From Sambucus nigra (taxonomy: Eukaryota > Streptophyta > Magnoliopsida > Dipsacales > Adoxaceae): a stretch of 64,000 nt of DNA. Below the pieces are notes generated by a model. It had not been told where the DNA came from, ran no database searches, and worked only from the letters and a program-made list of their open reading frames with translations. Shown piece by piece: positions 23,301 through 31,700 of the stretch (within the stretch, counting starts at the first letter, position 1; every line of letters starts with the position of its first letter). The DNA is taken from positions 250,236,187 to 250,300,186 of the forward strand of contig OX422214.1 in assembly GCA_949130495.1 (NCBI GenBank), read 5' to 3'. The position numbers were made by a program, and so were the translations under genes.

Positions 23301-26300
23301 TCTAGTTGAATGATTGTCGTTCCATTCAAACTTAAACTCCCTTGACAATGGTATAAGATTTGACGATGAAGATTGCCCCTGTGTGTTGTACGTATGGGAA
23401 CCTCCCATTTATCTGCCGGTGCGATGGGTACCCATAAATCAGAGGGTGCAATCGAGGCAAACCCCACCCCATCATGGTGTTTCCACCGAAATAGTGAGAG
23501 TAATATTGCACCATTTGCAATCGAGGCAAACCCCACCCCGTCATGGTGTTTCCAACGAAATAGTGAGAGTAGTATTGCACACTTACCTACAATTTTCCAA
23601 TATGTCAACTATTCCTCCTCCGATGACACTGTGACACGAGCAATTGCAGGTTGCCAATTGCCAATTTGTTGCATATATATGTCTCTTGGAATGAATACTA
23701 TAGGATGCGGTGGGTTTTCTGGAATGGCAATGATACTTGTCATTTGACGGTAGCAGCGGTCTCCGAGATATCAAGTCCCACCTAACTCAGAATCGAAAAG
23801 CATGAACCGTTTCTGGCCAAATCGTGAGCAACTCTAACGGCATTAAACTGGTTTTCTGCCAATCCCATAAAAGGTTGCCATATAATAGACTCGGGAGAGC
23901 GCATTTCCAGTTGCTCCTGAATGGCTGAACTTTTGAACCTCCTTTGTCCCATTAGAGCCCCACGTTGATTAGTCACCCATCGTAGCATACGCGACCATCT
24001 TTCCACTGCATTATCGTGCAATATGGGAGACATCGTGCTGAGGTAATCGTAGCCGAAGTACTGCGGGTATAAAGAACAACTCATTAATAATTGGTAGATT
24101 CATAAAATAAAAACATATAAAATTTATGGACGTGATTAAAATGTTCAATTAGAGAATACCATACCTCTATAAGTTGCCAGAAACAATAACTATTATCTGC
24201 GCATTTGTAGTGCATGCATCAAGGGCATAGTAAACACGGGCTAAAATGGCAGAATCCCAATCCTTAGCAACCATGTCATTTAGATCGTCTAAATAAGTTG
24301 CTCAATCCACAAACACGGAATTATGGCCTGTCGGGAAAAAAATGGAGCTCAACACAAAAATAATAAAAGCTCTAGTGATTTATTCTGCGCTCGCTAATCT
24401 ATGCTCCGGAGCTTGTTCGCACCAATCCAACATGTACGTTTCTAACGTTCTGCAAGAAATATTTCGTCCTTTGTAGTCTGGGAGGTCTATTTTGGGAAAA
24501 TATAGTTCAAACATTTTCTCCATAGAATAAGGACTAGATGTTGGAAAGCTGGGCAAAATTGGATGGATTCCAATTGGAATTCCTAAAACTAAATAATTTA
24601 AGAAGTATTAAATTTGGAAAGTTTCAACAATAATTAATAAAAATAAATATAGTGCGTAGCATTATTATTAAAATATTACGAGATAAATGCACAAAATCAT
24701 AAGGGGTAGTCTCCAACTCCACACCCGGTAGATGGAATGTATGTGTTATCTTGGACCACCTGCTTATCAGCGCTCCGGTCATTTGGTTGTTCGAGTTAGG
24801 AAAAGTTTCGCCAAACAAATGGCAAAAATCGAAATTCCCAATGTCCTCTCGCACTACCAGAATCTGGGATAATTGGGCATACACGTCTATTGAACCTTGG
24901 ACACTACCGTGCATATGAAATTGACTGTCGTTTGGATGCGCGTTAGGATCAACAATCGTGTCTCTCGCGTGAGGTGTACTATCGTCAAACAATCGAAAAT
25001 AATTTTGATACACGATTTTCAAATGCGGTGGAGGGGGTGGATTAGGAATTTGGTTTTGCGGTTTTGCCACACCATTTTCTTTGAATCGCTAACATTTTCG
25101 AAACAAATAATATTGACTATATGAAAAATATGTGTAGGTTTTTGGGATATAAGAATATACTTGTATTTCTAGGAATAATTTTGCGAGTGTGAAAAATAGG
25201 AGATAAGAGGAAGTTATAGGAATAATTTTGGGAGTGTGAGAAATAGGAAATAAGAGGAAGTTGCATTTATAGGGGTAAATGTATAAATATTTTTAGGGTT
25301 AACGGCTATAATGTAACGGCTATATTGTAAACGGGACTTAACGGATAAATGGCCCAGGCGTGGAAGGCTTGTCCGCCCAGGGTGCTAGGCGTGGAAGACT
25401 TGTCCGCCCAGGGCAGGACCCACATTTACCACCTCATTTTTGCATCGTCCCACTACACCAACAATCTATCCCAAAACTATGCACATTTAGATCTTTTGAA
25501 GCCATCCCATTGGAGATGGCCTTATAAGAAGAAATGGCATAAGAAATCTTTATTTGAACTGTGAAAAATGATTGACACGTCCATATAGGTCGAATTACTA
25601 ATGAACATAGCTTGGTTGTTCATATCACCCCTCCTCCCCTCAGAAAGAGAGTGAAGTGATGACATTAAAAAAATGGCGTTAACACGCGCGCACACATACA
25701 CGCACACATATTTGTATATATTCACTGAGATGAAGAGAGTGCTTGCTTTAACTATTGTGTTAAATAATTGCGTTCATTTTGCAGACTGAGGCAGCAGCTA
25801 AAAGAGCTCTGGAACTCGATGGAGCTGACATGTGTGTAATATTATGCTTACTTTTTTCTTTACGTCATTAACACCATTCTTGTATGGTTGTACCCTATTT
25901 GTCTTCAGTATGCTTAGAAACTACTCCCTTGTTACAGGGGTGGGCTGTTCCTGAAAATCCAGCTCTACAAAGCAACCAGAGTTAGTAGCAAACCATCTGA
26001 TTTCTCCCCTGCAATTGTAGAAGGTTACAATAGGATCTACATTGGAAATTTATCATGGGATATAACTGAGGATGATCTTAAGAAACTTTTCTCGGATTGC
26101 AACATATCGTCGATCCGCTTTGGTGAAGATAAGGAAACAGGGGAATTCCGAGGTTATGGCCACGTGGATTTCGCCGATAGTCTCTCTGTAACCATGGCAT
26201 TAAAATTGGACCAAACGATTGTCTGTGGGAGACCCGTGAGAATAAGATGTGCAGTTCCCAAGAAATCATCGAAACCCAATTCAAAATCTGAGCCTAAGAG

Positions 26301-26763
26301 AGAAAAAGTTGATAATGGGGGACTATATTCCAATTCAAAATCTGAGGCGACCAATGAGAAAGCTGATGATGGGGTACTAAATTCCTATTCGAAATATGAG
26401 GTTACCAATGAGAAAGTTGACAATAGGGTACTAAAGTCCTATTCAAAATATGATGCGATCAATGAGAAAGCTGACAATGGGGTACTAAATTCTTATTCAA
26501 AATATGAGGTGACCAATGAGAAAGCTGACATTGGGGTACCCTATTCCTATTCAAAATATGCAGCGACCAATGAGAAAGCTGATAATGTGGCAATAAATTC
26601 CAAATCGGACCCGACCAGTGAGAAAGCTGATAATGGTGCTGTGAATTTGGTGAGTGGGAAGATAAGGAGGAGGACGTGTTATGTTTGCGGTGAAAAGGGC
26701 CATCTTTCGTCATCTTGTCCGAATAAACAAGCTGCTGATCAAATAAATACTGCTGCAAGTTAG
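7444..26763 (+). CDS. PHIP1: PHIP1-like RNA-binding protein (two RRMs, CCHC zinc knuckle), 4 exons
   Basis: Join of 7444-7928, 8504-8675, 25785-25831 and 25938-26763. All introns are GT-AG, giving 509 aa. Exon 1 encodes a basic, low-complexity N-terminus with Asn and Lys runs (likely nuclear or nucleolar targeting). RRM1 is about 171-248 (RNP2 VYVGGI, RNP1 KFRGIAIISF). RRM2 is about 267-345 (IYIGNL, EFRGYGHVDF). Residues 349-470 hold seven tandem 18-aa repeats. A CCHC knuckle C482-C485-H490-C495 lies near the C-terminus. This order matches plant phragmoplastin-interacting protein 1, which in Arabidopsis binds dynamin-related proteins, Rop GTPase and Ran mRNA at the cell plate. The start is the first ATG giving the Lys-rich N-terminus. 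Intron 2 (8676-25784) is very long and full of transposons; both flanking exons join in frame within RRM1, so the gene may still be functional. Identity rests on domain order and motif recognition; transcript structure is inferred. Confidence 0.88.
8940..9900 (-). mobile_element. possible LTR-like fragment (minus strand)
   Basis: A core-promoter-like TATGCCTATAAATAGGACC lies on the minus strand (complement of about 9460-9480), followed by transcript-leader-like sequence, as in plant LTRs. No paired LTR, PBS or coding region is visible and the ends are unresolved. Nothing else is recognised in this part of the intron. Confidence 0.25.
10100..10890 (+). mobile_element. 5' LTR part of a decayed Tat-like Gypsy element
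   Basis: The right boundary is set by ...TATCATCA followed by TTTGACGCCGTCTGTGAGA, the usual LTR-end/PBS context of Tat-like Gypsy elements. A TATA box (ACTATAAAACAC) sits near 10618, and a U5-like motif GGACCTAGTCCAAGGCCGAATTA near 10774. The left end is not resolved; 10.1 kb is a guess from the change in composition. No 3' LTR was found. Confidence 0.5.
10893..10911 (+). other. primer-binding-site-like sequence of the Gypsy fragment
   Basis: TTGACGCCGTCTGTGAGA directly follows the LTR end CA at 10890. It resembles the TGGCGCCGTCTGTGGGA PBS of Tat-like elements. A (CTT)n run follows at about 10919-10966. Confidence 0.5.
11137..13760 (+). pseudogene. degenerate Tat-like Gypsy gag-protease
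   Basis: The frame begins MVIDPPCNAGASTSQPPQQF and is broken by many stops. The gag core is readable at 11900-12500: ...FKPPSVTPRYNGSTNPVHHIE, then WYTGLLRGSIENFKQLAEKF, then after a frameshift near 12280 LREYISRFNKEKLEVEDYD and ITLISGLQPGKL, ending in MNAEEAMAAKR. Residues near 13250 (ARILVDGGSSVNIMFW) are the aspartic protease, with DGGS in place of the usual DTGS/DGGSS type. The sequence stops being recognisable near 13760, before reverse transcriptase, so pol and the 3' LTR are lost. Many stops are TAG or TGA codons, as expected from decay of methylated DNA. It lies in intron 2 of the PHIP1-like gene, same orientation. Confidence 0.75.
13972..14345 (-). mobile_element. short Helitron-like element
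   Basis: On the minus strand it ends CTAG (13975-13972) flanked by A on the plus-strand side. A 7-bp hairpin at 13983-13999 (CCGTGCC gag GGCACGG) lies 7 nt from the CTAG, the same geometry as the Helitron ending at 731. The presumed 5' end lies in or beside a (TA)n run near 14320-14356 and cannot be placed. The interior is A-rich, with two copies of a CATGAAATGTCATGC-like motif (14240-14290). Confidence 0.5.
14400..14593. mobile_element. hAT-like MITE remnant
   Basis: The right end AAATTTCCATCCCTA resembles the complement of hAT termini of the TAGGGATGG type. The interior has CCCGTTTAATAAAC, ACCCGGCCCATT and related motifs common in these elements. No left terminus or duplication is identified. 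Confidence 0.3.
14594..15654. other. intron sequence without recognised features
   Basis: About 1 kb of mixed sequence between the hAT remnant and the Harbinger element. There are short open frames only. I see no domain, inverted repeat or LTR structure. Confidence 0.4.
16066..17181 (+). pseudogene. PIF/Harbinger ORF1: Myb/SANT-like protein with NAM-associated C-terminus
   Basis: Starts MDSPSQSTWPNSSRL, then DEVLLCVAYVEYSIDGAMGTNQSG, the helix-forming start of the Myb-like domain seen in this transposon family. After a stop near 16210 the frame continues (KRTENALQGKF, ECLLYAAKLSQAYERG). An intron appears to lie around 16385-16470. The acidic and coiled C-terminal part follows (AYDHCYEVLKDLPKYS, then NEKIDGLISIRTKEYEAQL, then FTPQQQHAFHEMRMTEIM), typical of the NAM-associated domain. 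At least one nonsense codon (16210) and one frameshift (after 16760) break it. The intact protein would bind transposon ends and partner with the transposase. Confidence 0.75.
17829..19103 (-). pseudogene. PIF/Harbinger DDE transposase (HARBI1/ALP1-like), inactive
   Basis: On the minus strand it starts MSNNDLEEMILAQIAQAY at 19103. The helix-turn-helix region follows from 18905 (DPTYPEEMSRRRFRMNKTSF, LSSHQKIGCALRMLAYGG, ESLKRFCRAVVKVF). The first catalytic Asp is in SIDCMHWEWHNCP (about 18510). The region around the second Asp (normally GSxND) is unreadable through stops and indels at 18350-18430. The C-terminal block VNGNTYDTGYYLAYGIYP is clear. The last catalytic Glu, normally in KDVERAFG, reads KDVKGAFG, so Glu has become Lys. 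Several frameshifts and stops occur. It is divergent from ORF1, as in Pong/PIF elements. Confidence 0.85.
19190..19620. repeat. tandem repeat, period about 106 bp, four copies
   Basis: The unit CCTGATATTAYWGATGATGTG...GGTAGTTGGACGGTAAAATAAGACCCGATCACTAGGTTTTTGGACTGAAGCTGCACAGTGACGTCTACAAAATATCTGT recurs from about 19243, 19350, 19456 and, shortened, 19547. It lies between the divergent transposase (minus) and the Myb-like ORF (plus), that is, in their shared promoter region. Weaker relatives occur near 20310 and 21310 before the next two ORF units. Confidence 0.7.
19694..20080 (+). pseudogene. second Myb/SANT-like ORF in the Harbinger element
   Basis: A likely start MDSQPWLINKDF (19694) runs into a stop. 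From 19742 the open frame continues: VRIRWFMHKMKFDLYEKAIS, then GCGWDEETYTLVIYEEDAWE, then CYPCGRALRNEPCYLFHAF. The GxGWDEET...W..(Y/F)...HP...K.FR..P pattern is the C-terminal signature of Myb/SANT-like (Myb_DNA-bind_3) domains in transposon-derived plant proteins. The helices before it are missing or mutated. It could have been a second DNA-binding accessory protein. Confidence in the family is moderate; it is clearly not intact. Confidence 0.5.
20480..21057 (+). pseudogene. unknown Harbinger-borne ORF, unit B
   Basis: Begins near MTSPYNSSIYIIHKY (20480) and changes frame. The readable part is FLNDFGYIFVISPSSEPEDG, then WEHLTWSDKYDEGCDLEVLC, then YHHIPVPKNRP, a stop, LDLLEEEIWQMERCLQRYDK, and an acidic tail (LASDNDNSDYTNSGYDYF). 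It shares DHLxW...CDLE...PVP, a coiled stretch, an acidic tail and its 3' flank with the next ORF (21464-22132), so the two are tandem duplicates. I do not recognise the family. Confidence 0.45.
21464..22132 (+). pseudogene. unknown Harbinger-borne ORF, unit C
   Basis: Reads MASHKQTDDYNLSRGRLDYF, a basic patch FKVKRKSKAS, NPRFYKESHGGSWFGEKRIC, then after one frameshift near 21745 DDHLKWLMLDDRRCDLECYY and WHGLPVPQAKSCK. A predicted coiled coil follows (KYTRLIQREIEQIEKKLLRW), then an acidic Asp-rich tail. About 220 aa. Cys/His spacing and the NPRFYK...W pattern faintly recall GRF-type zinc fingers, but the match is too weak to name. The 3' flank CCTAAGCGTTWRAACATATAATCC...TTTCAGTAYG is conserved with unit B. 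One frameshift aside, it is the best preserved of the cargo ORFs. Confidence 0.5.
22365..25070 (-). pseudogene. plant mobile domain (PMD, aminotransferase-like) gene inside the Harbinger element
   Basis: Minus strand, start MAKPQNQIPNPPPPPHLKIV at 25070. The PMD hallmarks come in order: LISRWSKITHTFHLPGVELE (about 24740), ITRAFIIFVLSSIFFPTGHN (about 24350), DLNDMVAKDWDSAILARVYY (about 24270), RMLRWVTNQRGA and PESIIWQPFMG (about 23990-23870), then YLGDRCYRQ and AIPENPPHPIVFIPRDIYA (about 23750-23670). The C-terminal Ser/Pro-rich end is RGAGPSSAGGHSP...YLGRGPM (stop at 22365). Frameshifts and stops break it, and a 518-bp MITE interrupts the 3' part. PMD proteins (MAIN/MAIL1 family) act in silencing and genome stability in plants; transposon-borne relatives are known. 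Here it is cargo. Confidence 0.7.
22601..23118. mobile_element. MULE-like MITE, 518 bp, inserted in the PMD gene
   Basis: Terminal inverted repeats ATGAAGCACGGACCCGG (left) and, as reverse complement, CCTATGAAGCACCGACACT (right). Flanked by GTTGCAATCT (22591-22600) and GTTACAATCT (23119-23128), a 10-bp duplication with one mismatch, in the 9-11 bp range of Mutator-like elements. The interior has tandem CAGCGTGTCSGVCAACGTGTC-type repeats (22930-23075) and an AT-rich core. Taking out the element plus one duplication joins the PMD frame (EEIVT to LRGAGPSS), which supports the boundaries. Confidence 0.7.
26278..26649 (+). repeat. in-frame 54-bp tandem repeats in exon 4 of the PHIP1-like gene
   Basis: Seven units of 18 aa (one of 16) with consensus YSKYEVTNEKADNGVLNS, at residues 349 to about 470, between RRM2 and the zinc knuckle. 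All length changes are multiples of three, so the reading frame is kept. The array is acidic/polar and probably disordered. Confidence 0.85.
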
Positions 26764-27679
26764 TCATATATGGATTTCATCAATTTTCTTCTGTTTAAAT
26801 ATACAATTTTGAAACAGATTCTCTTTTATTTTAGATATGTTTGAAGAAGCCTTGGGTTGAAAGACATGCTTTCATAGGTGGTAGATCTTACAGCCCCATT
26901 TTCTAAGTTCTATTTTGTTCTCTACTAAATTGCCCAAGTTTATTAATGCGTATCTTTTTTGTTCTCTTACTACGGAAGTTCCAATTAAGTGCTTGTTTTT
27001 TCGAGTTTGTGTTTCACTGAATTTCAAGGTAAATTCACATGTAAAGTTTTAGATTTGGGAATGAAGAAGACATTTTTGCCCTTTCTCCCCAAGCTCTTGC
27101 ATGAGTCATGAGATTGTATATGTGATTTATCATTTTGGATTTACTGGAAAGCCCGAAAACATGAACCAATCAAGCACCAAGAGAAAATTATGTTGTCAAG
27201 GGGTGGTTTACTTCGATCCAAATTTTGGGAGCTGTTTGTAATGCCATCTTAGGAATTTTCATGAAAGAACTTCTTGACTAGTTTACAAGCGCGATACATA
27301 ACTTGTTTTGTGTGTGATATGTAAATACATTTTTAATTACATGTTTTTATAAATTTGCAAATTAACAACATATGGTCAAGGCTGATTAACGAAAGACTTG
27401 CCAAGAATCTTATAATTAAGCAAAATTGAGATACGAGACACACTAATTGATGAAAACTTGACAAGTATTGTATAAATTTGCAAAATTGACATGATAAATG
27501 CGGATTGACAAAAAAATGTACATTATCTTATAAATGTGCAACATTGACATAGTTAACATGGTTTGACTAATAACTGTTGATACTTATTTTTATTAATGTG
27601 AAGTATTTTGATAAGTGATAAGTATCTTATTCATTTGCAGTATTGACATATGGTTAATAAGAATAAACGCAAAGCCTAT
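26764..27679 (+). other. 3' UTR of the PHIP1-like gene and intergenic DNA
   Basis: AT-rich sequence after the stop. No exact polyadenylation site can be chosen. 27390-27620 has three loose copies of an AAGAATCTTATAAATTYGCAAAATTGACA-like motif. No gene seen. Confidence 0.45.
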
Positions 27680-28089
27680 GGCTCAGTTTGATTGCGTAAA
27701 TTGTTTGATTATGTAAATTGGTTCATTGTGAATGAGTGAATTATAAATGAGTGAATTTAAAATGAGTTTAAATCCAATTTTACAAAATGTTTGGTAATTT
27801 GAAATTGATGTTAAGGTTCTATGAAAAAAAGATAAAAACAAATCAAGAGAGACAGGGGGAGGGAAAGAGAGAGGGAGGGGGGACATGTGCTTAATGTGAC
27901 TCCTATTTCAAATGGATTCATTTTACATTTTTTGTGAAATGATTCAATATTAGATTTTGCATATGAGTTAAATTGAGGTAATTAATGAATCATTTCATTA
28001 ATGAAACAAAACACAATTAATGAGTAAATGTATAAATAGGACAATTTATTAATGATTCAATTTATAATTTTGAAACAACTAAACGGGCC
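27680..28089. mobile_element. Tourist-like MITE, copy A (410 bp)
   Basis: Left end GGCTCAGTTTGATTGCG, right end ...AACTAAACGGGCC (reverse complement GGCCCGTTTAGTTG). Flanked by TAT on both sides (27677-27679, 28090-28092). It has a purine-rich block GGGAGGGAAAGAGAGAGGGA and a TGAATTAATGA-rich interior. Same family as 35342-35769 in the opposite orientation. Confidence 0.75.
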
Positions 28090-28092
28090 TAT

Positions 28093-28444
28093 GTTAATAA
28101 GTATTTTGCAAAAACTTACGCAGATCGCAAAAGTAGGGACACTTGGAGAACACGCACAAAGTTAGGGACATTTGGTCTTAATGAGTTTGTATCATTAACG
28201 GTTTGATTTGTTACGCATGATTTAGACAAATGATTGTTGTGATCTCGGTCATACTAGGAGCGGATCTACCAAGTATGTAAATGGTTGAGTAGTTCTAGGG
28301 GCATTCTCGAATAAGACCCTAAAAGTAGGCCTGGTGCGCTGAGTTGTCAAACACATTAGTTAGTGTGTGTCCAATGTATTGGACTACTCAACGCATTAGT
28401 TTTTGAGTCCAACTAGAGGGTCTCTAATATGAATCTAAACGATT
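28093..28444. other. intergenic DNA between MITE A and the LINE
   Basis: No ORF or repeat recognised. The last 13 bases form the LINE target duplication (28445-28457). Confidence 0.4.
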
Positions 28445-28749
28445 TATAAATGACATTTTTTTTAAACGTCAGTCAAGGACTGATAATATAAATGGAGTGC
28501 ACAATAGCACAAAAGTTACAACAAGGATTCAAAAGCAAGGCGGACACTTGCAGTACAAAAACAGAGCACCCCAACACGATACTAAAACCACAAACCAAAA
28601 CAACATTTAACCACAAACCAAGGAAATATAAAAACCATCAAACCCACTACTCCCAAAACCTCCATCGTCAACCTCAACAAGATGGAAAACCAGACAAAAC
28701 CATAAACAACAAACAACCACACTCCATCAATTAATCTACTTCAGATCCT

Positions 28750-31700
28750 CAATCAACTCACCCCACTCCCTCCGGAGGGAAATCCTGCAATAGAAAAGCT
28801 CTGAATGATTCAGGAGGATTAGAGGCCCAGTCAGAAGGAAGAGCCAAGGACACACATTTCTTCACAACCCAGTCGGCTACCGCATTACCTTTTCTAGAAA
28901 CAAGATTGAAGATAATCTCAGAACAATGGCAGGTAAGCTCAACAATCTGTGCCTTCCTTCTTCTTAACTTCCATCTAGCCATCCTATCACTTTTCATGCA
29001 ATGAACAACTGCACTTGAATCAGATTCAAAAATAATTTTATCCAAACAAAACTCCTTTACAAATTCAGCAGCATAACTCAAGGCCATAGCGTCCATTTGG
29101 AGAGCCGAAAATGCCAACTGACAACGGACAACCCTGCCTGAGAGAAGCACCCATGCAGAATTCCTCACTATAAACCCAAAACCTCCAGTCTTCGATTCAT
29201 CCAAATAAGAACCATCACAATTAATCTTTAACCAACATTGAGGGGGGGGGGGGGGGGGGGCACCAAACGCTTACACTCTTAGAAGGTAAGGGAGGGATTA
29301 GCCTAGGAATAGGACTAAGCACCTTTGAACTTTTTCTGTAGTTCACAGCTAAGGACAACGCCTTAGATAACACCTTAGAAATAAAAATGCTAGATTTCCT
29401 AAAAATAGCATCATTTCTAGCCTTCCAAATCATCCAACAAGTACAAACCAGAAGCACACTAAGATCAAAATCAATATTAGGGATTCTTTCCAAACCAACA
29501 AAAGCATTAAAGAACCAATCTTCAATCCTATCAACATGGCAGAGAGAAATTGAGAATAGGGGACCTCTCCCAAACTTTAGTAACCCACCCACACCTGGTG
29601 ATCAAATTCTCAATAGTCTCCATCTCTACCCCAAAGATAACACACAAAGGATCCTCTCTCAGGTGCTTTTTCCAAAGAGAGTGGTGAACAGCCACTCCTT
29701 CATTACAACATCTCCACACAAAATTGAGGATTTTTGGAGGAGCCTTGACAGCCCACAATTTTTTCCAGAGGTCAGGATGAGGAGAGAAGGAAGATTGAGG
29801 AAACAATCTAGGTTTCTTAAAAGAACAAGTAGCAAGGTATGCAGAAGAGACCGAGAGAGAACCATCCAAAGAATGTGGCCAAAAAATAACATCTTTATCA
29901 TTGGGAGAGAGAAGGGGGATAAAAGTAATAGCCACAACAAATTCAGGAGGGAAAAGAGAGGAAATAAAACCAAAATCCCAAGAAAAAGGAGAATGGGAAA
30001 TAAGATCACTGACCATAGATGCTTGATCAGAATAGAGGGAGGAAGGAAGCAAAGAGCCATTAACCCACTTATCACTCCAAATATTAATATTCTCCCCATT
30101 CCCCACCTGCCAACAAACCTCCTCCTTAAGGAGTTCCCTACCAAACAAGATACTATTCCACATCCAAGATCCTTTTTTTGAAGAGGATACCTCCCCAAAA
30201 GAGCAATTTCTAAAGTAAAGGCTTTTAAGAATCTTACCCAAAGAGAATCAGGGTTAGTGAGAAGCCTCCAAGCTTGTTTAGCTAAAAGGGCTTGGTTCTG
30301 CCTATGAAAATCCCTGAAGCTCAAACCACCATCTTTTTTTGTTGAGGGATATACAATCCTAAGCCTTCCAATGAATGCCACCTCTGTCATTAGCACCTTT
30401 CCACTAGAAATTAGCAATCTTAGAGGATAAATCAGAACAAAAGCCTTTCGAAAGCTGAAATATGGACATAGCATAATAGGGAGAAGCCTGAAGAACAGCT
30501 TTGATAAGGATTTATTTTCCGGCTTGACTAAGAAATTTTTCCTTCCACCCTTCCACCTTACCAAGAATCCTATCCTTAAGCCAACTAAGAGTTTCTTTCT
30601 TTGACCTACCCCACTCAGAGGGGAGGCCAAAGTACTTACCAGGATTTTCTAACAGAGGGACATTAAGGATCTGGGAGATAGCAAGCCTAAGGTGGATTGG
30701 CATGTTCCGACTACAAACCAAGCCAGATTTGTCTAAGTTAATTTGTTGGCCAGAAACCACACAGTAAGTGTTGAGGCAATCAAGAAGAACACCACATTCC
30801 CCAACATTTCCCTTAAAGAAAAATAAAGAATCATCTGCAAACAACATGTGTGAAATAAGGGGGGCTTGAACGGCTGATCTTAAACCCCACAAGCTTCTGG
30901 TCAGCCATAGCCTTAGAAATGATTAGGCTATTAGCCACAACGATGAACAAGAAAAGGGATAGATGATCCCCTTGTCTAAGACCTCTAGAAGGGCAAAAGG
31001 AAGAAGGATTTTCCCCATTAATGAGAATATTAAAAGAGACAGAAGATACACAATCCATAACAAGGCCAACCCATTTTGAATTAAACCCAAAAGCCAGAAG
31101 AGAATCTTTCAGAAAGTCCCATTCCACTCTATCATAAGCTTTATTCATGTCTAATTTAAGAGCACAATCAAAATTAGTCCCTCTCCTTTTCCTTCTAAGA
31201 AAGGCAAACACCTCTTGAGCCAAAATAATGTTATATTGGATCAATCTCCCAGGAATAAAAGCACTTTGTTGAGGCTCGATGATAGCACCAATCATAGGCC
31301 TAAGCCTAGAAGCCAAAATTTTTGAAATAATTTTTGTAAAAAAATTAATAAGACTGATGGGCCTAAAATTGGACAAGTTTTCAGGGTTAGGATTCTTAGG
31401 AATTAAGACCACATTTGTTTCATTAAAATGCCTAAGAAGATGCCCCGTATTTAAGAAATTTCTAACAGCTTTAAGCAAGTCCCATTTAATATCCTCCCAA
31501 AAAGTTTGATAGAAAAACCCCGGCATCCCATCAGGGCCCGGAGCTTTGGAAGGACCTAATTCAAAAACAGCCAATTTTAACTCATCTAAAGAAACCTGGG
31601 CATTAAGAGCAACATTCATAGAATCAGAAACCAGATGAGGGATTAAGCCAATTACCCTAGAGGTATCCCTCCTACCAGAAGAGGAATACAATTCTTTAAA

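Larger units (their letters stand above)
15658..25521. mobile_element. large PIF/Harbinger transposon (9.86 kb) with extra cargo genes
   Basis: Terminal inverted repeats: left AGCCATCTCCAATGGG, right (reverse complement) GGCCATCTCCAATGGG. Flanked by TTA at 15655-15657 and 25522-25524, the PIF/Harbinger duplication. Subterminal copies of AGGCTTGYCCGCCCAG occur at about 15820 and at 25366 and 25391. It contains the two standard genes in divergent orientation, a Myb/NAM-associated ORF (plus) and a DDE transposase (minus). It also has a second Myb/SANT-like ORF, two related unknown ORFs, a 106-bp tandem repeat and a minus-strand PMD gene. All genes have stops or frameshifts. Ordinary plant PIF/Harbinger elements are much shorter and carry only the first two genes. 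It lies in intron 2 of the PHIP1-like gene. Confidence 0.85.
8676..25784 (+). other. 17.1-kb intron 2 of the PHIP1-like gene
   Basis: Donor AAG|GTATGT at 8675/8676 and acceptor TTTTGCAG|AC at 25784/25785. It splits RRM1 just after RNP1; the next exon is only 47 nt. The intron holds a Gypsy fragment, a Helitron end, a hAT remnant and a 9.86-kb Harbinger element, which together account for most of its length. Confidence 0.85.

Noticed and set aside
29387..30181. 264-aa plus-strand frame across the LINE
   Set aside because: It is antisense to LINE ORF2, whose reverse transcriptase and zf-RVT motifs are clear on the minus strand.
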